This document shows positions 17,667-26,303 of a stretch of DNA of 64,000 bases, piece by piece. Position 1 is the first letter of the stretch. Every line of letters begins with the position of its first letter. Source of the DNA: an uncultured bacterium (lineage in GTDB: Bacteria; Muiribacteriota; Ozemobacteria; Ozemobacterales; Ozemobacteraceae); assembly GCA_937949615.1 (NCBI GenBank), contig CALEDQ010000028.1, positions 1-64,000 of the forward strand, given 5' to 3'. The translations under genes and the position numbers were made by a program. The notes beneath the pieces are model-generated. The model made no database searches. It saw only the letters and a program-made list of their open reading frames with translations, and was not told the DNA's origin.

Positions 17667-18865
17667 TATTTCATACTCTGGCTCATTTTGAACAGCGGCA
17701 TGAAAACCGAAAGGGCGATGGCGCCGATAATGATACCCATTGCAACCGTCAGCAACGGTGTGATCGCAGAGGTAAGGCCATCGAGTGCCTCTTTGACTTC
17801 GCGGTCGTAGAAATCAGCAGCTTTTGTCAGCATGACGTCAAGATTACCGGTGTTTTCGCCGACTTCGATCATCTTTTTAACCATCGGCGGGAAAATGTTG
17901 ACCTTGACAAGAGTACTGGCCAGAGTATTACCCTGCTGAACCCCAATTGCCATGTTTGATATCATATCTTCCATCAATGGGTTCCCCATAACTGATGCGG
18001 TAATCTGCAGTGCCTGCAGAATTGGAACCCCGGCGCCAAGAAGTGAACAGAAGGTTCTTGAAAAGCGGCTGACCGCAATTTTCTGTGTGAGTGGACCAAT
18101 AATCGGGCCTTTCAGGGTAATGTGAGCCATGATTATTTTGCCGGCCTGAGTTTTTAAGCCGAAATAGAAGGCGGCGACGATTCCGACAGCGCCGGCAGCG
18201 ACCATGACATAATTTTCCAGAAGCATGTCTGAGGCAAACATCATTATCTCAGTAATTTTCGGCAGTTCGACTTTCATCTTCTTGAACAGGCTTGAAAAGT
18301 TCGGGAAAATTTTGACCAGAAGAAAAATTACCCCGAGTACCGCCAGAACCAGCTGAATAACTGGCATTGTCAAGGCACCTTTGATTTTGCCGCGGATCTC
18401 GGCATCTGCTTCGGCAAAGGCTGCCAGTCTCTGCAGAACCTGATCGAGCATACCACCGGCTTCGCCGGCTTCGCACATGTTGCAGTAAATCTTGTCGAAA
18501 ATTGTCGGATGCTTGCGGATTGAAACTGAAAAAGACTGGCCAGACTGCAGGTCGCGGCCAATGGAATTCAGGATGCCCTTGAAATACATGTTCTGGGTCT
18601 GGTCGGCAAGAATGCCCACCGCTTCGACGAGGGGAATTGCAGCGCTAACCAGAGTTGACAGCTGGACGGTGAAAATCATCATTTCTTTTTTCGAGACACT
18701 GCCGCCAAAGCCAAAACCTGCACTGGCCTTGACTTCTTTGGCTTTAACCAGATAATAGCCTTTGTCTGAAAGGCGGTTGGCAAGCTCCTGAAGGTTAGGA
18801 GCCTCAAGGGTGGTTTTGATAATATCGCCCTTGGAATCTTTGACTTCACAATCGTATTTTGGCAT
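17666..18865 (-). CDS. pilC: Pilus inner-membrane platform protein PilC/GspF
   Basis: This 399-residue protein has the tandem GspF domains (about residues 65-190 and 265-390) and three membrane helices (about 165-190, 210-235 and 370-395). Conserved signatures include GQSFSVSIRKHP, EAGEAGGMLDQVL and VGENTGNLDVML. The start lies 18 bp downstream of pilB. PilC anchors the motor ATPases and passes their motion to pilin subunits. Confidence 0.95.
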   Translation of the reverse strand: MPKYDCEVKDSKGDIIKTTLEAPNLQELANRLSDKGYYLVKAKEVKASAGFGFGGSVSKKEMMIFTVQLSTLVSAAIPLVEAVGILADQTQNMYFKGILNSIGRDLQSGQSFSVSIRKHPTIFDKIYCNMCEAGEAGGMLDQVLQRLAAFAEADAEIRGKIKGALTMPVIQLVLAVLGVIFLLVKIFPNFSSLFKKMKVELPKITEIMMFASDMLLENYVMVAAGAVGIVAAFYFGLKTQAGKIIMAHITLKGPIIGPLTQKIAVSRFSRTFCSLLGAGVPILQALQITASVMGNPLMEDMISNMAIGVQQGNTLASTLVKVNIFPPMVKKMIEVGENTGNLDVMLTKAADFYDREVKEALDGLTSAITPLLTVAMGIIIGAIALSVFMPLFKMSQSMK

Positions 18866-18883
18866 TTAAAACCTCTCTTTTCG

Positions 18884-20572
18884 TCAGTCAGAACGGGCCA
18901 GAGCAAAAACCTCTTCGGGGGTGGTCAGACCCTGGGTAAACTTGAGAACCGCATCGTCCTTGAGCGTCTGCATGCCGAGTCTGATTGCTTCGTTTTTCAG
19001 ATCGTCGGGACCGACTTTTTGAATGATCATGCGACGCAGATTTTCATGAGTGTACATTACTTCATGAATACCGACGCGGCCTTTGTAGCCGGTTTTTGCA
19101 CATTTCTCGCAGCCCTTGCCGCGGTAATAGGTGCCGTTGATGGCTTCGGGCGGCAACCCGAGATCGGCGATGGTTTCAGGCGTAATTTCGGTGTCGACAT
19201 CCTTGCAGAACTTGCAGACGCGTCTGCCAAGACGCTGCGAAACAATGCAAAGAAGCGCCGAAGAGACCAGAAACGGTTCAACCCCCATGTCGACCAGTCG
19301 AATTGCCGTGCTTGGCGCGTCATTGGTATGCAGAGTCGCAAAAACCAGATGGCCGGTAAGAGCCGCTTCAACCGCGATACTGGCCGTTTCTTCATCGCGG
19401 ATCTCACCAAGCATGATAACATCCGGGTCTTGTCTCAGAAAGGCACGCAGAACCGTCGAAAAGTTCAGTTCGATTTCGGGGCGAACCTGAACCTGATTGA
19501 TATATTTGATTTTATATTCGACCGGGTTTTCAACTGTGCAGATATTGATATCAGGCCCTTTGATTGCATTCAGACAGGAATACAGGGTGGTAGTTTTGCC
19601 AGAGCCTGTCGGGCCCGTAACCAGACACATGCCATTCGGCGACTGAATTGCCTTTTTAACCATGTCGTAGTTGGTTGGTGCAAACCCCATCTGATCAAGC
19701 TGAACGTTGACGTTCGATTTGTCGAGAATTCGCAGGCAGGCCTTTTCGCCCCAGGCTGTCGGAATAGTATTGACGCGAAAGTCGATCGGTTTGTCCATGA
19801 TCGTCATCTGAATACGACCATCTTGCGGCAGGCGGCGCTCTGAGATGTCCATGCCACTGAGAATTTTGATTCTCGACATTACTGAAGGCAGAGCTTCCGG
19901 CTGCAGGTTCATCGAAATGATCAGGTTGCCGTCGATGCGCAATCTAACGCGCAATTCGCCTTCGTCTGGTTCAATATGAATATCAGAAGCGCCCTTCTGA
20001 ACTGCGGATGTTAATACCAGATTGACGAGTTTGATGATCGGAGTTTCTTCACTCGCCTTTTTCAGGCCGTCAAGTGCGGCTCCATCAGCACCGCCGCCAT
20101 CTTCGCCTCCGGCCATGGCATTGAGGGCGTCGGCCATTGCACCGGCAACATAGAGTCGGTCAGTGGCATCGGCGATCTGGTTCTCTGAACAGATGGCTCT
20201 GACAACTTCGCAGTTATTCTGGAACTGGATTTCGTCAATGATGAAAACATCGAGCGGGTCTGCCATGCCGATCATCAGACTTTTGCCGTCAAAACTGATT
20301 GGTACCAGATTGTGCTTGCGGCAGATCTTTTCCGGTACCATTTTGAGAACTTCGGGCTTGATCTCGACCTTGCTGAGATCGACGAAAGGCACTTTCAGCT
20401 GCTTGCCGAGAATTGGCAGCAGCTTGTCTTCAGTCAGGTAGCCAAGCTCGATAAGAACCTGACCAATGCGCTTGCCGCGCTTTTTCTGCTCGGCAAGAGC
20501 GATGTTGAGTTCTTTTTCGCCGACATGGCCTGCTTCTATGAGCAGTTGTCCGATTTTTTTGCGTTTAAACAT
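18884..20572 (-). CDS. pilB: Pilus extension ATPase PilB/GspE
   Basis: This 562-residue ATPase drives pilus polymerisation. Residues 6-60 hold two consecutive 24-residue motifs, IGQLLIEAGHV... and RIGQVLIELGYL..., separated by five residues. This is the layout of the MshEN domain, which in MshE-type ATPases binds cyclic di-GMP. The motor core follows: Walker A GPTGSGKTTT (Lys326), Walker B VIMLGEIRDEETA, and HLVFATLHTN. Near the C-terminus a tetracysteine zinc site (CKFCKD and CEKCAKTG) marks the extension-type GspE/PilB class rather than PilT. No retraction ATPase gene is present in the window. Confidence 0.95.
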   Translation of the reverse strand: MFKRKKIGQLLIEAGHVGEKELNIALAEQKKRGKRIGQVLIELGYLTEDKLLPILGKQLKVPFVDLSKVEIKPEVLKMVPEKICRKHNLVPISFDGKSLMIGMADPLDVFIIDEIQFQNNCEVVRAICSENQIADATDRLYVAGAMADALNAMAGGEDGGGADGAALDGLKKASEETPIIKLVNLVLTSAVQKGASDIHIEPDEGELRVRLRIDGNLIISMNLQPEALPSVMSRIKILSGMDISERRLPQDGRIQMTIMDKPIDFRVNTIPTAWGEKACLRILDKSNVNVQLDQMGFAPTNYDMVKKAIQSPNGMCLVTGPTGSGKTTTLYSCLNAIKGPDINICTVENPVEYKIKYINQVQVRPEIELNFSTVLRAFLRQDPDVIMLGEIRDEETASIAVEAALTGHLVFATLHTNDAPSTAIRLVDMGVEPFLVSSALLCIVSQRLGRRVCKFCKDVDTEITPETIADLGLPPEAINGTYYRGKGCEKCAKTGYKGRVGIHEVMYTHENLRRMIIQKVGPDDLKNEAIRLGMQTLKDDAVLKFTQGLTTPEEVFALARSD

Positions 20573-20655
20573 GGCTGTCAGCCAATGATTCTACTCTATT
20601 CCGGTCGCTTTGGAAACAGCAAAATAATCGGAAAATTAACAACGCTGCAGACACT

Positions 20656-21405
20656 CTATTGAGCGGCTTCCCAGTATTTACGGCGGGCTTCCATATAGTG
20701 CGGATTGAGCTTGATGGCGATGCGGAATTCTTCCATGGCCTCATCGAGGTGCCCTTTTTTGCGCAGAATGATGCCGAGATGAAAGTGCAGGTCGGCATAT
20801 TCCGGGTGATCTTTGATCAGGCGTCGATATTCTTCTTCTGCCTGATCAAGCAGCCCGAGTTCAGAAAAAACGGCACCCAGATCGATGGTGACACTTCCCC
20901 TGACGAGCTTGGCACCCATGCTGTCTTCGATAACCTGCCGGTATTCTTTCATGGCTTTGGTAACCGAGCCCTGGTCTTCGTAAATGCGGCCGACGTAATA
21001 GCGGGCTGCCGCATAGCGCGGATTGATTGCCAGGGCATTGGCAAAGCTGGCGAGTGCCTTATCGAAGGCTTTGCTGTCGTAAAAAATCAGTCCGACGTTG
21101 AAATGGGCGTCGGCAAAGCGTGGATTGAGGGTCAGCACCGATTCGTAAGATGCGACTGCCTGGTCTCTATCTCCAAGTTCACGGTAGGCATGCCCGAGAT
21201 GTGTGTAATAAACCGGGTTTTTCGGGTTCTGATTAACAGCCTTGATGTAACAGAAAGAAGCTTTGTCGAACTGTCCTTTGAGAAAAAAAGCATTTCCCAG
21301 GTAGAATAGTTTCTCATGATCATTTGGGTGGGTTCGCAGGTGCTTGATGCAGGCATCTATTACCTCATCGAGCAATCCTTCACGGTAGGTTGACGCCTCG
21401 GCCAT
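20656..21405 (-). CDS. TPR-repeat protein upstream of pilB
   Basis: This 249-residue protein is almost entirely tetratricopeptide repeats (about seven), for example NPVYYTHLGHAYRELGDRD and ADAHFNVGLIFYDSKAFDK. It has no signal peptide and is probably cytoplasmic. A strong ribosome site GAGGAG precedes the ATG. It is transcribed 83 bp before pilB. TPR proteins next to pilus genes often act as assembly scaffolds (PilF/PilW pilotins are TPR lipoproteins), but this one lacks a lipobox, so it is not a canonical pilotin. Confidence 0.85.
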   Translation of the reverse strand: MAEASTYREGLLDEVIDACIKHLRTHPNDHEKLFYLGNAFFLKGQFDKASFCYIKAVNQNPKNPVYYTHLGHAYRELGDRDQAVASYESVLTLNPRFADAHFNVGLIFYDSKAFDKALASFANALAINPRYAAARYYVGRIYEDQGSVTKAMKEYRQVIEDSMGAKLVRGSVTIDLGAVFSELGLLDQAEEEYRRLIKDHPEYADLHFHLGIILRKKGHLDEAMEEFRIAIKLNPHYMEARRKYWEAAQ

Positions 21406-21550
21406 CCAATAATCTCCTCAGATATTCTGTTCTTCAATAAATTATTTTGTCATTCAGGCCCCGCCACTGCAAGCATTTTCTGCAAAAAACAATTTCGTCT
21501 TCAGCAGAAAATATAAACCGCAAAAGCTCCTGGCACTGATGGCGCCAGAT

Positions 21551-22270
21551 TCAGACTTCTGAAAGAACCGCCTTCACATCTTTCCCCAGCTTGGTTCTGG
21601 GTTCAAATCTTCTAAATGCCGGTTTATCTGTGCAGTAAATGTGCAGTACCTCGAGCCCCTCGTAATTTCTTTTCTGCAGACCCTGGCGCATCGAGACAAA
21701 TACCGGTTGCAGTTGTTTGAGCCCTTCTTCTGGTTCAAACTGCTCGCGGGTGAAAAAGCGATATTTATGAATAACCCCGTCATCACGGCGGAAAATGTCT
21801 ACTTCTGGTTCTTCTAGCAGTCTTGAACGGGCAGAAAAATTGCGCACATCAAAAAAGTGTTGACGTTCATAGTCTTCATAAATAGTTGCACCCCAGATAT
21901 AGGGATTGCGGAACAGCCAGAGCGGGAAAACCGGACTGAGAAAGTTCTTCAGGCTGTCGATCAGATCATAGTTATATTCGTTTTCTCTGACTGAAACGTG
22001 CAGGTCGCCATTCTGCAGTCTGAATTCGCCACCTTCAATAAATCTGCCGGCAATCTTTTCGATTTTCTCCGGCTTGGGGATACTTAACAGGATCTTTTTG
22101 GTGCGGTCGTTGATCGTTGAATAAAATTCACTGGGCTGGTCGATATAATCGACCTCGATGTCGCAGACAGGAAACAGGAAAATCCTTTCGAATACAGCCT
22201 GAAATACCTCACGGTCTTTCCGGTCGCTGACAAAAACATGCTGTTCTAGAATCTGGCTTTCCTGGTTCAT
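21551..22270 (-). CDS. Unknown protein between TPR and phosphatase genes
   Basis: This 239-residue soluble protein has no signal peptide, membrane segment or nucleotide-binding motif that I recognise. It looks mixed alpha/beta and contains an aromatic stretch FPLWLFRNPYIWGATIYEDY near residues 115-140. It starts 3 bp after the phosphatase gene with GGAG upstream, so the two are almost certainly coexpressed. A 145-bp gap, in which I see no gene or terminator, separates it from the TPR gene. Confidence 0.6.
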   Translation of the reverse strand: MNQESQILEQHVFVSDRKDREVFQAVFERIFLFPVCDIEVDYIDQPSEFYSTINDRTKKILLSIPKPEKIEKIAGRFIEGGEFRLQNGDLHVSVRENEYNYDLIDSLKNFLSPVFPLWLFRNPYIWGATIYEDYERQHFFDVRNFSARSRLLEEPEVDIFRRDDGVIHKYRFFTREQFEPEEGLKQLQPVFVSMRQGLQKRNYEGLEVLHIYCTDKPAFRRFEPRTKLGKDVKAVLSEV

Positions 22271-22273
22271 TGG

Positions 22274-23791
22274 CTACTCCGATTTGGCATAGATAAGAGT
22301 GTGATCTTCAACGGGCGGTTGCCCCTGATTCCCGGGTTTCAACTGCCTGCCCAGACTGTCGAGCATTATTGCCGCACTCTGTTCCGGTAGTTTGTCGAGC
22401 ATCTGACGAAGCTCTTCAAGGCTGATGCGTTCGCCCCCATCAGCCGGAAACTCGGTAACCCCTTCAGTATAAAGTAAAATGCCATCGCCGGGCAACAGTT
22501 GAATATTCTGGTTTTTGTAAGGTTCGACGCCTTTGTTGAAAAGACCCAGCGGTACACCTGGGTCAAGCTGGGGTATTTCGACGTAACCACTGCGGCTGCG
22601 GTTAATCAAAGGAACGGCATGCCCGGCGAGGGCGACAATGACGGAGCGGTCGCCGGCTCTTATAAGCAGAGCGGCGGCAGTTGCAAACAGATCGTGCATC
22701 TGGTCTGAATTCATGATGCTGGAAAGACGATTCAGAAGCTCAGCAGGAGAATTACAGCTGTCGACAATGCAGCTGAGCATCGTGTGCAGTTTACAGAGAA
22801 ACATGGCAGCTTTGAGCCCATGACCAGAGCATTTGCCGATCAGAATCATCATGCGGTTGCCCGGCATGTTCAGATAAAGATGAAAATCCCCGGAATGTTC
22901 GGGTGAATAGCGGGTTGCCTGGGCTATTTCCCAGCCACGGATCGCCGGGGCCGAATCGGGCAGAAAATCGGCAAAAAGCCCCTTTGCCAGCTGATATTCA
23001 GCCTGCTGCTGTTTAATCTGTGCGTTGCTGTAATAAAGATCATGATTCTCGAACATTATTGCCAGACCTTTGGCGGCCTCCAGCAACAGTTGTTTTGCTT
23101 CTGCCGACTGCTGCGCTTTGTGATCGCAGATTACTGCAAGTATGCCATGCGGCTGATTGAAAAATGTGATCGGAATCAGCAGCCCGCGCTCGTCAGAAGC
23201 GCCAACCGGGAAAGTATGCAGGCCGATATGAAGGCTGTTGCGGCGTAGGCTTTTAGCATCAGTGAAACCGACGATTTTTTCGCGAATTTCTTCTGCCAGA
23301 CTGTCGCCAGCAATAATGCGCCGAATAACTCTATCGGCGCCGGAGCGGGTTCCGGCGATAAAATCAGGCTGATTATCGTTCATGACAAAGTAAAGAAAAG
23401 TTTGTTCCTGTATTATTTCAGAAATGAAGGCCAGAGCCCCTTCGATTTTCTGTCTTAAGCTCTGTTCTGGATTGATCAGATGAAGAAAATGCTGAATAGA
23501 TGCAGAGGAATTCTGCAGATGAAATTCGGAATAACCTGATGCGTCACTGTTTATGCCAGGCTTTGCTTTTCCAGCAAATTCGGTTTTTTCGGGGCTGCCA
23601 TGGTGAATGCTTTTTGCCAGACACGCAAGCCCGGCTGCAAAAGATGCCAGAAGTATGACAAGAGAAGTTATGGCAGCAATGTGGCTGATGTCATGATAAA
23701 TGAAACTGCGCATGACCACCAGAAGGCTGACAAGGAAAACCGCCATGCTGGCCTGCAAAATTCTTTTTCTATTTCCGGTCAGATTTTTCAA
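22274..23791 (-). CDS. Membrane-bound GAF-SpoIIE (PP2C-like) protein
   Basis: This 505-residue protein has two membrane helices (about 12-30 and 37-60), a GAF-like sensor region (about 110-255), a short helical linker and a C-terminal SpoIIE/RsbU phosphatase domain (about 285-500). SGDFHLYL, CSGHGLKAAMF, GDGILLYTEGVTEF and EDHTLIYAK align with the family. The metal ligand Asp in the usual DVSGxG is Lys320 here, and YTDG reads YTEG, so catalysis may be reduced or lost. The start is a TTG with a weak ribosome site and is less certain than the rest. Confidence 0.8.
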   Translation of the reverse strand: MKNLTGNRKRILQASMAVFLVSLLVVMRSFIYHDISHIAAITSLVILLASFAAGLACLAKSIHHGSPEKTEFAGKAKPGINSDASGYSEFHLQNSSASIQHFLHLINPEQSLRQKIEGALAFISEIIQEQTFLYFVMNDNQPDFIAGTRSGADRVIRRIIAGDSLAEEIREKIVGFTDAKSLRRNSLHIGLHTFPVGASDERGLLIPITFFNQPHGILAVICDHKAQQSAEAKQLLLEAAKGLAIMFENHDLYYSNAQIKQQQAEYQLAKGLFADFLPDSAPAIRGWEIAQATRYSPEHSGDFHLYLNMPGNRMMILIGKCSGHGLKAAMFLCKLHTMLSCIVDSCNSPAELLNRLSSIMNSDQMHDLFATAAALLIRAGDRSVIVALAGHAVPLINRSRSGYVEIPQLDPGVPLGLFNKGVEPYKNQNIQLLPGDGILLYTEGVTEFPADGGERISLEELRQMLDKLPEQSAAIMLDSLGRQLKPGNQGQPPVEDHTLIYAKSE

Positions 23792-23866
23792 GGTTTATTT
23801 GCCTGATAGGTTGCTGTGTTGCTTCCCGATGATCTTGATGAAAACTTAAATTGCCTCTAAGCACGA

Positions 23867-23884
23867 TGCCCGCCTGAGCGGGCA
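23867..23884 (-). other. GC-rich hairpin upstream of the phosphatase gene
   Basis: TGCCCGC and GCGGGCA are exact inverted arms around a four-base loop in the 150-bp gap between the small HEAT gene and the phosphatase gene. No T-run follows on the minus strand, so its role (partial terminator or mRNA structure) is uncertain. Confidence 0.4.
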
Positions 23885-23941
23885 CCTGTCTGAATGCATT
23901 TTGCCTCAAAAGTATGAGATGGTAATCTCCTGGTGTGGTTT

Positions 23942-24385
23942 TCAGGCCGCGCGATAATTCTCGTAAGATCTGCCTGAGCGGGCTTCAAGGCTTCGGCAAT
24001 GACTTGCCATAGCTTCGATTGCAGCCGGGTCACCAATTTTGGCCAACGCTTCGCCGGCGGCCAGACTGACTTCTTCTCTTGGGTCTTCAAGAGCTTCAAT
24101 CAGAGCTTCGACTACCGCAGTTCCGCGCCGGTCACCAAGCTGCAGGCAGGAGATTTTTCTGATACGCCAGTCGGGGCTCTTCAGGCCTTTAATATAGCGC
24201 CAGGTCTGGTCGACCGGAGTCACGGTTGCCAGAGGCACAACTTTCCCACGGGATCTTGTGGGGAGAACTGTTTCTTCTTCACCTTTCCAGCGGCGCCACA
24301 GACCGGCAAAGACTTTTTCGAACATGAACCAGCCTACGAAGTAGACCATCGTGAGTGCGATTATCTTCAGTTCAATGTGCATCAT
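23942..24385 (-). CDS. Small membrane-anchored HEAT-repeat protein
   Basis: This 147-residue protein has an N-terminal membrane helix (about residues 7-25), a basic linker, and two to three HEAT-type repeats (WRIRKISCLQLGDRRG and VVEALIEALEDPREEVSLAA). AGGAGG precedes the double ATG. Repeat solenoids of this kind bind protein partners, but the partner is unknown. It is the first gene of the minus-strand group leading to pilB and pilC. Confidence 0.75.
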   Translation of the reverse strand: MMHIELKIIALTMVYFVGWFMFEKVFAGLWRRWKGEEETVLPTRSRGKVVPLATVTPVDQTWRYIKGLKSPDWRIRKISCLQLGDRRGTAVVEALIEALEDPREEVSLAAGEALAKIGDPAAIEAMASHCRSLEARSGRSYENYRAA

Positions 24386-24444
24386 AACAAATGCCTCCTG
24401 ATTCTATTTTCTTCGAGAACCATCGGCAAATATTCCCAAAAACA

Positions 24445-25914
24445 TTAGACAATTGAATTCAGTTCATCGTTATTGCAATCAATGCCTTGCGAGCGGGATT
24501 CTGAGGCCAGAATTGAAAAGAGAAACAGTATAATTGGCCACTGCTGCATGAAAAGACGGTTGAAAGACTTTTCTATATGCCATTCCAGAGCATGCGGCGA
24601 AAAAAGATAGGCGGCGGCGTAAGAAAGCAGCATCCCTGCCGGTATTATTGTCAGAAGCCAGGTGGAAAGCAGAGAGTTTTTTCTGCGGCTGAATAAAAAA
24701 TAGCCGGCTATCAGTATCGGAAGTGGCATGTGAGGGTAAAAAACTTTTTCTTCTGCCTGGATAAATAATGAAGACCACATATGCTTCAGGATTTTTGCGT
24801 GTCTTGCAAAATCAAAAAAAATCGAAAAACTGTGGTTACTGACAGCTGCTAGAATATCGTTTCTGACTGGAAAAACAGACTTGAAAAGGATCAAGGTAAG
24901 AATTCCGGGTGCAATTCCTGTGCAGAAAGGCAGAAACTTGCTTTTCCATGCTTCTCTGGCCGATTTTTCGCTTTGCAGCCAGAATGACATTATCAGATAA
25001 AGTAATGTGAGCAGGGCAAACACAAGCCCTTCATTTTTTGTCCAGGCCGCCAAGCCTGCGCTCAAACCTGCAATAAACATTAATTTTTCCTGACCTTTTT
25101 GTGTTCCTGCGATTAAAAAGTAGCAGGTGACAAGGAAAAAAAGGCCAAGGAGCTGGTCTGAATATTGCCAGCAACCGAATTTCAGAAAAAATGGCGTCCC
25201 CATAAGCAACAATACTGCAGTCAGTGCTGTATATCGGCCTCTCAGCCTCTCGACCGCATAAAAAAGAAATATCGTAGTTGCCAGTGCCGCAAAAATTGAG
25301 AAGCCGGCCGGAACAATCGCAGTCGGTTCGCCGGTAAAAATCCAGCTTCTCGTTATCATCAACGGCAACATCAGCGGGTAGTCAGGATGCGAGTCGCCAT
25401 AGGTATCAGAGAACGCACTTTCCCATGCGTCGCCGCTGAGAAATATCATTCTGGCCCTGAGGTTCCAGATCGCCCAGGCATCCCAATAGCCTTGCGGGAG
25501 CTTGAATGCCCCCATTAAGAGGAAAATCGCATGAAAGAATACAAGATAAATGAAGATCAGTTTGACTCTGGATGGGGTTAGAATCCTGTTTGCTTCAGCT
25601 TTTTGCCCGGTTTCGTTCTGTGCTGGCAAGGCACCAGGCTGGGGAGTCATGAATTTCTGCCAATTTTTTTTCAGCAGAAAAAACAAAAAAATCAGCAGTA
25701 TTGACTCAAAGGCAATGTAGTAATTCGATACTTTTCCGTAGACAAGCAGCCAGAGAAAAAGCATTATCGAAGAAATTCCAAGACCGATAAGCAACCCCGT
25801 GACCAGTGACAGTACCGGGTATTTTTTTTCACGAAAAGCCCCTGAATAGCCGATGATTACAGCTCCAGATGCGCAGGGAAATATCAGGCTGAGGAAAAAT
25901 AAGAACAATTTCAT
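24445..25914 (-). CDS. GT-C type (PMT/ArnT-like) polytopic glycosyltransferase
   Basis: This 489-residue protein has about 11-12 membrane helices. The loop after the fourth helix contains YWDAWAIWNLRARM and later SHPDYPLMLP, the acidic-aromatic and H-P-D-Y-P-L patterns common in GT39/PMT-like transferases that use polyprenyl-phosphate sugars. The soluble part is minimal. It overlaps the upstream 127-residue protein gene by 4 bp. The acceptor is unknown; it could be a lipid-linked glycan or a protein. Confidence 0.65.
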   Translation of the reverse strand: MKLFLFFLSLIFPCASGAVIIGYSGAFREKKYPVLSLVTGLLIGLGISSIMLFLWLLVYGKVSNYYIAFESILLIFLFFLLKKNWQKFMTPQPGALPAQNETGQKAEANRILTPSRVKLIFIYLVFFHAIFLLMGAFKLPQGYWDAWAIWNLRARMIFLSGDAWESAFSDTYGDSHPDYPLMLPLMITRSWIFTGEPTAIVPAGFSIFAALATTIFLFYAVERLRGRYTALTAVLLLMGTPFFLKFGCWQYSDQLLGLFFLVTCYFLIAGTQKGQEKLMFIAGLSAGLAAWTKNEGLVFALLTLLYLIMSFWLQSEKSAREAWKSKFLPFCTGIAPGILTLILFKSVFPVRNDILAAVSNHSFSIFFDFARHAKILKHMWSSLFIQAEEKVFYPHMPLPILIAGYFLFSRRKNSLLSTWLLTIIPAGMLLSYAAAYLFSPHALEWHIEKSFNRLFMQQWPIILFLFSILASESRSQGIDCNNDELNSIV

Positions 25915-26294
25915 TTATTTTTTCTCAGCACAGCAAAAGATTTATGAAATTTTTCGATGCCGTAGTTGCCTTTTTGCGAGAATTCCAGAAGGGTTTTCTC
26001 ACGGTTAAAGCATCCCAGAATGATGTTTTCATCGGGAGAATCTTTTACAACAGCTGGAGCAAATGCATATCGGCTTATTCCCAGAAAGGCTTTGTGATTT
26101 TTCTGCGTTTCAGGATCGGTAACAAAGCCCAGGGGTTGCTCTGGCTGCACATTCTTTTTGGCCTGCTCAAAAATCTTCAGATAAAAGTCTGCCCAGTCCT
26201 GGGCCGACCAGTTCTGGTTGAGCATATCAAGATTGAGTTGCATAATGACCAGAAAGGCAAAGATCAGCAGGGCAATCTCACACCGCAGGTTCAT
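25911..26294 (-). CDS. Small membrane-anchored protein coupled to GT-C gene
   Basis: This 127-residue protein has a single N-terminal hydrophobic helix (about residues 5-22) and a polar domain predicted outside the cytoplasm. I recognise no family. The 4-bp overlap with the GT-C gene suggests that the two products act together, for example as a donor or acceptor accessory subunit. It follows nagZ by 9 bp. Confidence 0.55.
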   Translation of the reverse strand: MNLRCEIALLIFAFLVIMQLNLDMLNQNWSAQDWADFYLKIFEQAKKNVQPEQPLGFVTDPETQKNHKAFLGISRYAFAPAVVKDSPDENIILGCFNREKTLLEFSQKGNYGIEKFHKSFAVLRKNK

Positions 26295-26303
26295 GTGGCA
26301 TTC

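Noticed and set aside
19019..19843. 274-codon plus-strand frame opposite pilB
   Set aside because: pilB motifs on the minus strand are unambiguous.
23857..24099. 80-codon minus-strand frame overlapping the small HEAT gene
   Set aside because: It shares sequence with the HEAT gene in another frame and lacks a ribosome site.
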